Below are positions 1 through 6,690 of a stretch of 12,959 nucleotides of DNA, piece after piece. This DNA is from Ectocarpus siliculosus (lineage: Eukaryota > Sar > Phaeophyceae > Ectocarpales > Ectocarpaceae): assembly GCA_000310025.1 (NCBI GenBank), contig FN648075.1, positions 158,762 to 171,720 of the forward strand. Reading direction: 5' to 3'. How positions within the stretch are numbered: position 1 is the stretch's first letter; every line of letters begins with the position of its first letter. Below the pieces are notes generated by a model. That model had not been told where the DNA came from. It searched no databases and saw only the letters and a program-made list of their open reading frames with translations. A program made the position numbers and the translations under genes.

Positions 1-203
1 GGTTTGGCGCGGGGGGACCACCCCCCTTACCCCCCCGGGGGGGTGGCCAGGGGGGCCAAAATGCAAAAAAAAGGGGGGGGGGGGCCTCAAGGGTGGACCA
101 ATTTTTAAAAGGCGGGGGGGGGGCTTGGAACGGGGGGAACCCCCCTGGGGGGTAAGGCCTTTTTAAAGGGGGGCCGGGCCGGGGTCCCCCCCCCCCCCCC
201 CCG
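1..203. other. Homopolymer-dominated low-complexity start
   Basis: Almost the whole stretch consists of runs of G or C (many of 5 to 17 bases) with a few A and T runs, ending in a long C run just before ordinary sequence begins. No frame, repeat unit or signal is readable. The abrupt change to normal sequence at about 204 suggests a low-quality contig end rather than biology, although long G/C tracts do recur elsewhere in the window (about 706, 1549, 10928, 11291 and 11800). Confidence 0.7.
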
Positions 204-273
204 CTTCATCGGTGATCAGTCCTGTGCGAATAATGCCCCACCCCCTCTCGAGGATGCGTGGTCAATTGTCTGT

Positions 274-334
274 TTAACAACTACGGCATGCAAAACATGA
301 GTACGCCCACCCCCCCAGCCCTCTACACACGCAA
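274..334 (-). CDS. Possible terminal exon of the minus-strand gene at 588-1504
   Basis: On the minus strand a textbook 3' splice site (a T-rich tract ending TTTTTTTCCGCAG) is followed from 334 by an open frame that reaches TAA at 276-274. It starts in the phase needed to accept the preceding exon (588-693), which ends two bases into a codon. The encoded tail is about 20 residues, cysteine-rich, and matches nothing I know. The acceptor is good, but the exon is too short to support coding on its own. The gene may instead end or continue elsewhere. Confidence 0.18.
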
Positions 335-386
335 CTGCGGAAAAAAACGACAATGCTCAATGGAGGGATGGTCCAACTAGTCGTGA

Positions 387-499
387 GGAGCTATCGAGGT
401 CCGAAATTCGGCATACCACCAAACACATGCTGCACTTTGCGGCATCGGCAATTCTTGTCCTTGAAGGAGCTATCGAGGTTCGAATTTGGACAATCCACC
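387..499. repeat. Two-copy direct repeat, 79-bp spacing
   Basis: The 14-mer GGAGCTATCGAGGT occurs at 387-400 and 466-479. Similarity continues for about 20 bases after each copy (CGAA, then CCACCA) and weakly for some bases before. The two copies fall in different reading frames, so this is a DNA-level repeat and not a protein repeat. Confidence 0.6.
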
Positions 500-587
500 A
501 CTAACTATTCTACGACTTCCCCCCCTCTATACCCCTGCCGTCGGACCCTGTCCTGGGGAGCGTTGCTTAGCCCTCCCGGTACCTCAC

Positions 588-693
588 CGTGCTTCCACGA
601 CCGCCACCCCTCCTGCGCTCAGCCCGTTCAGCCACGCCGCCACTTTCTTCGCGGACTCTTGAGCCGCGATCGTCTCCAACGCCGCGGCTTTCC
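588..693 (-). CDS. Candidate internal exon, Ala-rich helical protein
   Basis: Read on the minus strand, a long pyrimidine tract (CTACCT, a C run, then TTGCCTTCGCCAG) ends at 694 and looks like a strong acceptor. The exon ends at 588 in front of GTGAGG, a strong donor. Between them one frame is open for about 35 codons with mostly G or C at third positions, encoding an alanine-rich, helix-like segment (for example AALETIAAQESAKKVAAWLN). It begins two bases before a codon boundary, which fits the single base left over by the candidate upstream exon at 1162-1504 and would join as a Gly codon across a 468-nt intron. No family is recognised. The plus strand is also open here (353-973), but that frame has no matching splice signals. 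Confidence 0.42.
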
Positions 694-1050
694 CTGGCGA
701 AGGCAAGGGGGGGGGGGGGAGGTAGATCAAAACCTTAATCTGGTCGGGAGGGGGGGCCGCTTGGCGCACAACTCTTGGGACCATCGGTTGCGAATCTCAG
801 TTGACAAGGAGGGAAACCTACATTGGCGTTCATTTCCATGCTGCCAATGGTTTATATTCCTCCAGCATTTTTATTGGCATTCTGGGGGCAGGGGATCAGC
901 AGAGATCACATCGCCGGCAGGAAAGGGGCGGGAGGCACGGGAACACAGCGCACGGAGGCGAGACGTAACGTAACGCCGACGCCGAGAGGGACCAAACGAG
1001 CCAGCCACGTGCCACAGTACTCGGACCACGTTCTACGACCCTGCTTCAAA

Positions 1051-1081
1051 CAACACACACTCACACACGCACACACACGCA
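1051..1081. repeat. CA-rich microsatellite
   Basis: Imperfect (CA)n run with interspersed T and G (ACACACACTCACACACGC and similar). It lies inside the proposed intron 694-1161 of the minus-strand gene model. Confidence 0.8.
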
Positions 1082-1161
1082 ACACGACGGCCTTTGCGAG
1101 AAAGCAATTCGATACAACCCGCTCGCTAGCTACGCACACGTCCGCCGGTCGTCCAACGCAC

Positions 1162-1504
1162 CTCTATCGCTGTATGTGTAGCCCTGGGTCTGCCGCACGG
1201 CGGCCGGGGTGCCGCGTTGTCTGTCCCCGTTTTTCCCGCCGCTTCCGTGCCCATTCCCATTGGCCAGCGATCCGTTCTTCCCCCCGGGCGTGGCACCGGT
1301 GTCCAGAACGTTCCCCGTCCAGCGAGTGTGGCGCCCATTTTCTCTGTTCCGGCTGCTGGAGATATCGGTCAGGTTGTCCCTAGGCGCGGAACTAGACGCC
1401 CCATCCCTCGCCGTCGACCCTAGGTCGTCGGGCGTCATCAGGAAGTGTCGCCTTATCAAGTTGGACCATCGCAGGTACCGCAGCAGTTTCTCGACGACGT
1501 ACCT
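1162..1504 (-). CDS. Candidate exon of unrecognised minus-strand gene
   Basis: The minus-strand frame is open from just after an AG at 1506-1505 to a TAG at 1132-1130, 124 codons in all, with predominantly G/C third positions, and it reads like real protein. The first ~27 residues form a basic, amphipathic segment (VVEKLLRYLRWSNLIRRHFL). The rest is Ser/Asn/Gly-rich and probably disordered (for example SLANGNGHGSGGKNGD). A good donor, AGAG|GTGCGT, at 1162/1161 would end the exon one base into a codon, in phase with the candidate exon at 588-693. Upstream the pyrimidine-rich stretch before CTAG supports an acceptor. The only in-frame ATG near the start is at 1438-1436 and could instead be the start codon. 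I recognise no family. This is one of the two most coding-like stretches in the window. Confidence 0.45.
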
Positions 1505-1857
1505 CTAGTTCGGAGGTGGTCCACGAAAATGTCAAGGCGAATGGGAGGGGCGGGGGGGGGGGGTGCGCGAATGAGATGAATCCCGCTGCTTTCGGTGTAG
1601 TTTGCGTCGAGTATTTTATGTATGTTCGTCCCATCTATTCTGGCGCAAGTCTGCCCCATTTTCTATGTATATGCTTGGCGTACTACTTGTAGTCAAACAA
1701 GAGGGAGGTCACACAGGAGCTCTTTTTGTTGATACTTTGACACTATGCTCCACCTAGGTACAGGCATTGGTGGTGAGACCGCGGAGGTGGAAGAGTGTGA
1801 GGGAACAAACAGACAAACAAGGCGCAGTTGCACATGCTGACCTTTCTGTCCTTCCAG

Positions 1858-2188
1858 CTATTGCTTCCCAAGGGGGAAAAAGCGCGCTGGGCGAAACTAC
1901 TCAAAACTCGAATGGGGTCTGCCTCAGGAAGCCTCTCGGGAAGCACGGACACATCCTGCTTGCGCGAATGAAAACGTCACCCAGTTCACGGCGGTGAAGG
2001 GCCTTCGTTCGCGAAAAAGCTCCGGCGTTTGGGCCGACACAAGGCTTCGCGCTAAGGTTGGCATCAGGGTCGTCGTCAGATGGCAAACCATGTTGTTGGC
2101 AGACCCTTGCCGCGTATCGCGTGGGTGGGTCGAACCTCTAAACGCCGCCCATCAGCGTGTCAACTTGAATGCCACGAACGATGTCAAG
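1858..2188 (+). CDS. Candidate exon of unrecognised plus-strand gene
   Basis: A strong acceptor (branch-like GCTGAC, then CTTTCTGTCCTTCCAG) ends at 1857. From 1859 one frame is open for 110 codons up to AAG|GTGAGA at 2188/2189, a consensus donor. The product is basic and not recognisable (it contains RLRAKVGIRVVVRWQTMLLA near the middle). A second plus frame starting at ATG 2080 and the minus strand (to about 1901) are also open here, so the frame is not certain. No start codon is proposed, because the acceptor implies upstream exons that I could not identify. Confidence 0.32.
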
Positions 2189-2255
2189 GTGAGAACGAGT
2201 GAATTGTTTACTCTCACTCGCTGACCCAATATCTCTCTCTATCCCGCTTCAACAG

Positions 2256-2447
2256 ATGTCAGGCCATTCGTTCAATCCCGACAGCGGAAGGAGTTCGCTG
2301 GCCAAGCGTCGTACAAGAGGCACCCTTCCGCTGAGAAAGTGCTTAAGTCGTCCTTCACCACCATTCCAATCCAATACCTCCACAGGGCCTCTGCATATGC
2401 CTGGAAAGCAAGTTCCTCCCGCCGATCATAGAATGTCAAGGGTATGA
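2256..2447 (+). CDS. Candidate last exon after a 67-nt intron
   Basis: The proposed intron 2189-2255 begins GTGAGAACG and ends with a pyrimidine-rich stretch and CAACAG, with GCTGAC as a plausible branch site. Continuing the frame of 1858-2188 in phase 0 gives about 63 further residues, Ser/Pro/Arg-rich, ending at TGA 2445-2447. A rival frame beginning at ATG 2080 also passes through the same splice and ends at TAG 2429-2431 with 94 residues. That rival frame shows a short conserved reading (PSAEKVL, against PSADKVL in the inverted copy at 2606-2662). The exon overlaps the left arm of the inverted repeat, so some or all of it may be transposon remnant and not host gene. Confidence 0.25.
   Translation: MSGHSFNPDSGRSSLAKRRTRGTLPLRKCLSRPSPPFQSNTSTGPLHMPGKQVPPADHRMSRV
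2320..2371 (-). pseudogene. Left arm of inverted repeat, integrase-like remnant
   Basis: This segment is repeated in inverted orientation at 2606-2662. Read on the minus strand it encodes VVKDDLSTFSAEGC. The string V-x-K-D-D-L-S resembles the conserved second strand of the retroviral-type integrase core found in Ty3/gypsy and related retrotransposons (usually LVxKDDxSxF or VDDFS). The fragment is too short for a confident family call. If it is integrase, only the part near the first catalytic aspartate is left. Confidence 0.33.
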
Positions 2448-2605
2448 TGGGCGGAAGGACCTTGCTTTGCGGGCGCACGCGGAGGCGCTGTGGAGGGAAG
2501 TCAAACCGTGCCTTAACCACAACGACATGGCGGCGGCCTGGACATCGACGCTCACGTCTCACACAGGGACGCCGTGATATTGACTACAGTTCGAAGAAAC
2601 GATAC

Positions 2606-2662
2606 GATTGGAATATTGTAGTTGTGAAGGACGACTAGAGCACTTTGTCGGCGGAAGGGTGC
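2606..2662 (+). pseudogene. Right arm of inverted repeat, integrase-like remnant
   Basis: This is the inverted counterpart of 2320-2371, about three quarters identical by eye. Read on the plus strand from about 2578 it gives an IDYS-like start, then KKRYDWNIVVVKDD, an in-frame stop, then STLSAEGC. The arrangement of an early Asp followed by a V-x-K-D-D strand is what the beginning of a retrotransposon integrase catalytic core looks like. The stop codon and short length show that it is a dead fragment. The identification is inference from a short motif. Confidence 0.35.
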
Positions 2663-3689
2663 CCCTGCAATGTTTGTCCTGTCTAGATTCCATAGGGTTG
2701 GTGGCCTGGTACAGATTGATTCCACCGCACTCGTGTTAGCTTGGCTGGTTTCTTCCTCGTTTGTTTCTATTTCGTAACGCGCCCTTCTTGAGTACTTTTC
2801 TTTGAAGTCTGCACCTAGTTTGAAAACTTTTGTTCTAGCTTGCAACAAGTCAACCTGTAATGAGGAAGCGCCTTAACCGAGATGGTAGTTGGAGGAATAT
2901 TTTCAAGGACTCTCTAAAGACCTGCGCAACAGGTACCCCAGGCTCTCTCCGTCTCTCTCATTGCATTTTTTACGCTTGACGCGGCACATCTTTTTTGACT
3001 CTCTCTCCCCACTCCTCGTGGTTCCTTCTACATGTGTCTAGCGAAACCGGACCAATAGGCCAGAAGACTGACGGACACACAGCAGCAGTACAGCAGTAGC
3101 TCAAACGATCTGGCCGGTTTGTTGCTCAGCCCTTTTTTCTTTCGCCGGGGCCGCTCATCGTTGGCCCAAGTTTTTTTTTTTTTTTGGCCCAAGTATGTAG
3201 AGTACGCATGACACACCACCAGTCCATAATATGTCCAGACTACCCATTCCAGATATGAATAACAACAGCAGTCGAAGGGATGGGTTCAAGTTTTACTATT
3301 TACAGAGTCAGCGGGAAAACCGGCTGGATACTGGGCTTATTTAGGGTCTTCTTGAGCATATACACTGAACTTGTATCAGTGGTATCAGCAGGTGCTATGC
3401 ATACATAAGGGATGGCAGAACACGAACTTTGATGTTATTGACAAATTTTGAAAACGAAAGCAAGAGCACCAGAAAACGCACAAGAGACGCACAAGACCAG
3501 TCGGAAGGCATCGCGCAAAACAGAAATTGTTGATTCTCGCACAGGGCGGTAGTAGAGGCTTCTCAAAACATACGTTTCACGCGTCTACCTCCACACGCCT
3601 CCTTGGAAATCAAGATACAAATTCACACTACTCTAAACTCAAGTAAATAAATCCAAAACGGCAGGCGCTCAAATAAGCTCTGTGTTGCC
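2663..3689. other. Stretch without a supportable gene
   Basis: I found no long frame, no convincing exon with paired splice sites, and no RNA gene here. It holds a T homopolymer flanked by a short direct repeat (3161-3194) and scattered CT-rich runs around 2940-3010. Composition becomes more A/T-rich after about 3200. Confidence 0.5.
3161..3194. repeat. Poly-T flanked by an 11-bp direct repeat
   Basis: TTGGCCCAAGT at 3161-3171 and again at 3184-3194 brackets a pure T tract. Seen from the minus strand this is an A tract between direct repeats, the arrangement left by target-primed insertion of a poly(A) tail. Replication slippage would also produce it. Confidence 0.5.
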
Positions 3690-4105
3690 AGGAACCTGGT
3701 AATTAGTACTAAATATCACTAGAGGACATCCTATCGCAGCGGGGGGTGCGTGTTGGCGCGCTCATATCTCAGCAAATATCCGCAAATTAGACCGGCACCG
3801 AGTGTCTTCTACAGCTTGTGCTCGCCGCCACTGACCCCAATCTGCTGAACTGCGGGTTCACAGCAGCTGATGCCACTAGGTACTGACGTCAACCCGTTCA
3901 GGAGATTGCGGTCTTTTGGCGGTGAGCACGGCTGTGACAAATGTTGGATGCCGCGTGGTTACGGCGCAGATTTCGGACTGTTTTGTTTCAGAGGCTGCTG
4001 CGACCTCCGATATTTCGGCTCCAGTAGCAAACCTGAACGTGCCAGCACGCACGGCGCCTCTTGATGGGGTCCTCTACTGATATTAGGACTAATTACCAGG
4101 TTCCT
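3690..4105. mobile_element. Non-autonomous DNA element with ~75-bp terminal inverted repeats
   Basis: The left end (3690-3764) and right end (4034-4105) are inverted copies. The outer ~38 bases are nearly identical (AGGAACCTGGTAATTAGT, then TATCA-TAGAGGAC on each side). A second matching block lies further in: GTGCGTGTTGGCGCGCTCA at 3746-3764 pairs with the complement of 4034-4052 at 16 of 19 positions. The central ~270 bases hold no transposase-like frame; the 64-codon frame at 3870-4064 matches nothing I know. Size, long inverted ends and lack of coding capacity fit a MITE-like or foldback element mobilised in trans. A clean target-site duplication is not visible, so exact ends are uncertain by a few bases. 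The outer end is itself a small palindrome (CCAGGAACCTGG). Confidence 0.72.
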
Positions 4106-4290
4106 CAGGCGGGAAGGTTGTTTTCTTTATTAATGTTGGATTAAAGGATGAGAAAAGAGCCAGCGTCAAAACCCCTATTCTGCGCCCCCCTTAATCACAA
4201 AACTGCATCTGTTATGTAGGATGTACGTTGAAGTTCGGTTGTTCTTACTCCGTTATTTTCCAGGCTGTCGACCTGGCATCGTCATTCTGC

Positions 4291-4470
4291 CTAAATCTCG
4301 CGGATGCAAAGTAGCAGTGGCAGTAAAAACATCACAGCTATTCGCTGACAGAGGAGCACGCATGAACCAAGCAGTGGGCTGCACTGGCTCCAATCTGCCG
4401 TCTGCCAACAAACTGCTGTTGCGCTGTTGCGCTGTTGCTGCTGTAGTTCGAGAACAAAGTGCGGCCCGAT
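4291..4470 (-). CDS. Candidate second exon of the P-loop membrane-protein model
   Basis: On the minus strand a near-ideal acceptor (CATCTTTCATCTTTCCAG) ends at 4471. In phase 0, the phase delivered by the donor at 4806/4805, the frame reads about 59 residues to TAG at 4293-4291. It begins IGPHFVLELQQQQ, has a Gln-rich stretch from CAG/CAA codons, and near the end a hydrophobic run (VMFLLPLLLC) that could be a membrane segment. Other phases are also open across part of this exon. The true gene may splice out before the stop, since a protein of this kind would normally be longer. Confidence 0.38.
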   Translation of the reverse strand: MGPHFVLELQQQQRNSATAVCWQTADWSQCSPLLGSCVLLCQRIAVMFLLPLLLCIREI

Positions 4471-4626
4471 CTGGAAAGATGAAAGATGTGACATGATAAT
4501 GATTCAGCAAACTTTATCAGCCGAAAATAACTGGCTCTGCTGCAGCTGCCAAGACAAAGCAACGGCAGCATCTTGCTTCGAACACGAACATCCCTCACCT
4601 ACCCACACCCACCCCACGCCATAAGC

Positions 4627-4662
4627 TTTCTCTCCCTCTCCCTCTCCCTCTCTCTCTCTCTG
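4627..4662. repeat. CT-rich microsatellite
   Basis: CTCCCT repeats pass into a pure (CT)n run. On the minus strand this becomes a GA-rich tract inside the proposed 335-nt intron 4471-4805. Confidence 0.85.
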
Positions 4663-4805
4663 GATCTGTACATTCGCGGTGTAGCTCGTGAACAGCCCGG
4701 CTGTGACAACCAGTGCTTCAGACCGTTGAGGATGGCCAGACCCAGTGGTTGAACATATCAATCCAGATGGGTTTGAACAAGGCGCTAACTGCTGCTGCTG
4801 CTCAC

Positions 4806-5129
4806 CTGGTGGACGCCAGTGCTTGCTGGCCCTATGATCACCACCACCAACCGTCCCTCGCCGAGCTGTTTCCTGGTCAAGGACGGCTTTGTCTCTCGCT
4901 GCTCATGACGAAGCTGAGACTCGTTGCGGATGAGGTCGAGGAAACCTTGACATTGCTGCTCCGATCCTCCCTCCGCACCGCCTCTCTTTCTCGGCTTCTG
5001 CCTACTGCTGCTGCTGCGGTGCGCATGCGATGAAAGTCTGCTCGCGCCCCCACCTCGCGCTCTACTGAGCGCCACATAGCACAGAAGAAAGGTGATGCCG
5101 AGCGACGGTAGCAGCTTCGGCTCGGGCAT
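4806..5129 (-). CDS. Candidate first exon: signal-anchor protein with P-loop-like motif
   Basis: ATG at 5129-5127 opens 108 codons ending at a perfect donor, CAG|GTGAGC. The predicted N-terminus is typical of a signal peptide or type II anchor: a Lys at residue 5, then the hydrophobic core LLPSLGITFLLCYVAL (about 6-21), then an Ala-Arg-Gly turn where cleavage is possible. A Ser/Arg/Gly-rich stem (about 22-60) follows, then a charged helix (about 61-92), then RLVVVIIGPASTG (about 93-105), a hydrophobic strand running into a GxxxxG turn. That layout (anchor, stem, P-loop-like strand) is what Golgi sulfotransferases and similar enzymes show, but the assignment is inference from a single motif. 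The frame is open upstream to about 5177 without an earlier ATG. A competing plus-strand frame (4713-5033) has no ATG near its start and no splice support. Confidence 0.45.
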
Positions 5130-5506
5130 CGAGAGGGCAGACCTTAGAACCCTTGCGGTGGGCGAATGAAGGTGCACGCAGCTTGTTCGTCAAAGTCCCA
5201 ACAATATGATCAGCACAATTGGGCTCCTCCTGCTCTGAGCTCAAAGCCAGCGGAGAGAATTTCGCTGCACTCACGCGTACAAGAGCCTACTTATGCGGCT
5301 TAAAAAGGCCCACACATAGATCCTGGTCGTGATATGCACAGCCGACTGGCAGCTCCTCCACACGAGCACCAGCTGGTACGCAATGAATTACGGAGCCCCC
5401 CTGGTACTGTATTCGTGTAAATAACATTTTCTGTCGGAGACCCCCCTCTCGTTGGTCTTTTGTTGTCGTTGTCTCACACACACAAAGGAGGTCTTGCAAG
5501 CAGAAC
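5130..5506. promoter_or_regulatory. Intergenic space between two divergent gene models
   Basis: If both neighbouring models are right, the minus-strand start at 5129 and the plus-strand start at 5507 face away from each other, making this ~380-bp interval a shared promoter region. A TTAAAAA stretch at about 5300 and pyrimidine-rich runs near 5450-5475 are present, but I see no clear TATA box or known operator. A minus-strand frame covers part of it (5287-5904). Confidence 0.25.
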
Positions 5507-5904
5507 ATGGCGGCCAGCCTGCACCAGATTGCCAGGGCGGGGGCGGTGGAGGAGGGAGAGGACTTCTTTCGAGAGGCGACGGATTCTAGAGGGGAGCAAG
5601 CAGCCAACGCCCTTGACGGAATGCAGAGGTGAGAGTGCTTTTTCCAAGGGGGAAGTGACACGATCTCTCTTTTTGTTGTTGCTTTTTCCCTTGAAGTCGC
5701 CACCAGTGTAGCAGCAAGGGGGTTGTCTGCGATGCTCAGTGGCACGCGGGACGGTTGGAATACGGCGAAGTAAGCACCTGGTGTTGCGACCTGTCTCTCC
5801 TTTGCCGACCGCAAGTGGTATCGTGCGCTGCCGTGCACGGTGCCGCGAGATATCTTTGTATGAAGAAACGGCGAGAATAACTGCCGCACGCACATATTCA
5901 CCAC
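5287..5904 (-). CDS. Long unassigned minus-strand ORF, alternative to the plus-strand model
   Basis: This is one of the two longest uninterrupted frames in the window, 205 codons, starting from GTG with the first ATG three codons in. The product is basic, Ser/Ala/Arg-rich and unrecognised; its last ~40 residues look the most protein-like (QGGSVIHCVPAGARVEELP). It runs antisense through the exons and the 68-nt intron of the model at 5507-5769, so at most one strand is likely to code. I favour the plus strand because of its matched splice sites. Confidence 0.18.
   Translation of the reverse strand: MVNMCVRQLFSPFLHTKISRGTVHGSARYHLRSAKERQVATPGAYFAVFQPSRVPLSIADNPLAATLVATSREKATTKREIVSLPPWKKHSHLCIPSRALAACSPLESVASRKKSSPSSTAPALAIWCRLAAMFCLQDLLCVCETTTTKDQREGGLRQKMLFTRIQYQGGSVIHCVPAGARVEELPVGCAYHDQDLCVGLFKPHK
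5507..5628 (+). CDS. Candidate first exon of unrecognised plus-strand gene
   Basis: ATG at 5507 (context AGAACATGG) begins 40 codons rich in Ala and Glu with high G/C at third positions (MAASLHQIARAGAVEEGEDF, then a Glu/Ala-rich tail). It ends at CAGAG|GTGAGAG, a consensus donor; without splicing, the frame would stop at the TGA inside that donor. The sequence looks helical, and the spacing of Leu-His-Gln-Ile-Ala followed by Glu-Asp-Phe-Phe-Arg-Glu-Ala faintly recalls a TPR helix pair, but I would not assign it. The exon leaves two bases of a codon, in phase with the next candidate exon. Confidence 0.4.
5697..5769 (+). CDS. Candidate second exon after a 68-nt intron
   Basis: Intron 5629-5696 runs from GTGAGAGTGC to a long pyrimidine tract (CTTTTTCCCTTGAAG). 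The exon accepts the two leftover bases, stays open for 25 codons (CSSKGVVCDAQWHAGRLEYG near its end) and finishes exactly at GAA|GTAAGC, another consensus donor. Two consensus donors and one strong acceptor in compatible phase within 270 bases is the main support. What follows is unclear: a 46-nt intron to 5815 would give a 15-residue tail ending in TGA at 5861-5863, but an intron that short is doubtful. Confidence 0.35.
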
Positions 5905-6543
5905 GTGTCGGTGTTCGTGTGGACAGCCTGCACTGTGTGTGACCTAGAGTCTCTCTCTCCGCCGCACAAAAAAGTAAATGCGCGTGTTTGGTGATATCTC
6001 ATGGTGCTTGGTGCCTTGTCAGCGTATGTCGTCTACGACGATGCAAGTAGGACACGCAAAACTGCAGGCGGACAAGTTGTCGCTCTAAATAGCACTGCTG
6101 TCTCCATCGAACCGGGTTTACTCTGCTGTAGATCCTACTGCGGTACAGCAGTAGATTATGCGGCGCATCGACCACGCTAACAGGCCGATGAGAAGACATC
6201 TATGTATGCTGGCGACACTCGAAAACCTCTCGTTTACCTTTTTTCTATGTGTTTGACGTACCAGCCGTGGTGGCACAGACGTGAGATAAGGTTACACGGG
6301 AGCTATTTTTTGGGGGGGGGACTTGACAAAAGAGGGTACAAGTACAACCCCCCCTACCGGGAGTTTAGCAAAAAAAAGAAAAAATGGGGTACACTTTAGT
6401 GTGTGTGTGTGTGTGTGATGAAACGCCTGACGCCGGGTGGACACCTCCAAATCGCCCTCTAGCACCTCGTCCCCACGCGCTAGGTCCTTGGGCAGCACGC
6501 CTAGACTTTTGGTTTCTTTTTGCCCTCCGGAATCGGGTTCACT
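5864..6543. other. Stretch without a supportable gene
   Basis: I see no coherent exon here. It contains an 8-bp hairpin (CTGCTGTA / TACAGCAG, 6123-6151, 13-nt loop), a G run at 6312-6320, an A-rich tract at 6370-6385 and a (GT)n microsatellite at 6399-6417. The minus-strand frame that crosses 6292-6543 is only the tail of the chimeric frame containing the plastid fragment. Confidence 0.5.
6399..6417. repeat. GT microsatellite
   Basis: Pure (GT)n run of about nine units. On the minus strand it encodes the His-Thr repeat of the chimeric frame at 6292-6831, which shows that the frame is not a real protein in this part. Confidence 0.9.
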
Positions 6544-6690
6544 CATACCAACTAACTGTCGAACCTGTGCTATATTACCACGTGCCCCTGAAAAGGCCAT
6601 AATATATACAGAATTTAAGGGATCAGTTTTTTTAAAAAACTCTATAAGTCGCTCTTTTAATTCTTCACTCGTTGTATTCCAAATATAAAA
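6544..6690 (-). pseudogene. rpoC2: Fragment of plastid rpoC2 (RNA polymerase beta'' subunit) in nuclear DNA
   Basis: Minus-strand codons from about 6681 to 6544 read [12 protein letters not shown], then an FFKKT segment, [17 protein letters not shown] and QVRQLVGM. The last two blocks are the highly conserved stretch of bacterial and plastid beta'-type subunits just before the bridge-helix region (E. coli RpoC has [24 protein letters not shown]). The [15 protein letters not shown] lead-in is typical of plastid rpoC2. Homology stops abruptly: after GM the expected Arg-Gly-Leu-Met is replaced by unrelated sequence, and upstream of the Trp the frame is not rpoC2. The fragment is clearly more A/T-rich than its flanks. 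It therefore represents about 46 codons of a gene normally over 1000 codons long, stranded in other DNA: a nuclear insertion of plastid DNA. It cannot be functional. Confidence 0.85.

Noticed and set aside
353-973. 206-codon plus-strand ORF, one of the two longest frames
   Set aside because: It crosses a G homopolymer and a two-copy DNA repeat read in different frames, looks low-complexity and basic, and lies antisense to an exon candidate with matched splice sites. No family resemblance.
4713-5033. 106-codon plus-strand ORF with an Ala/Leu-rich product
   Set aside because: It begins at GTG right after an in-frame TGA, with no good acceptor. The minus strand here has an ATG, a hydrophobic leader and a perfect donor paired with a strong acceptor. 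Chosen as the shadow, though not excluded.
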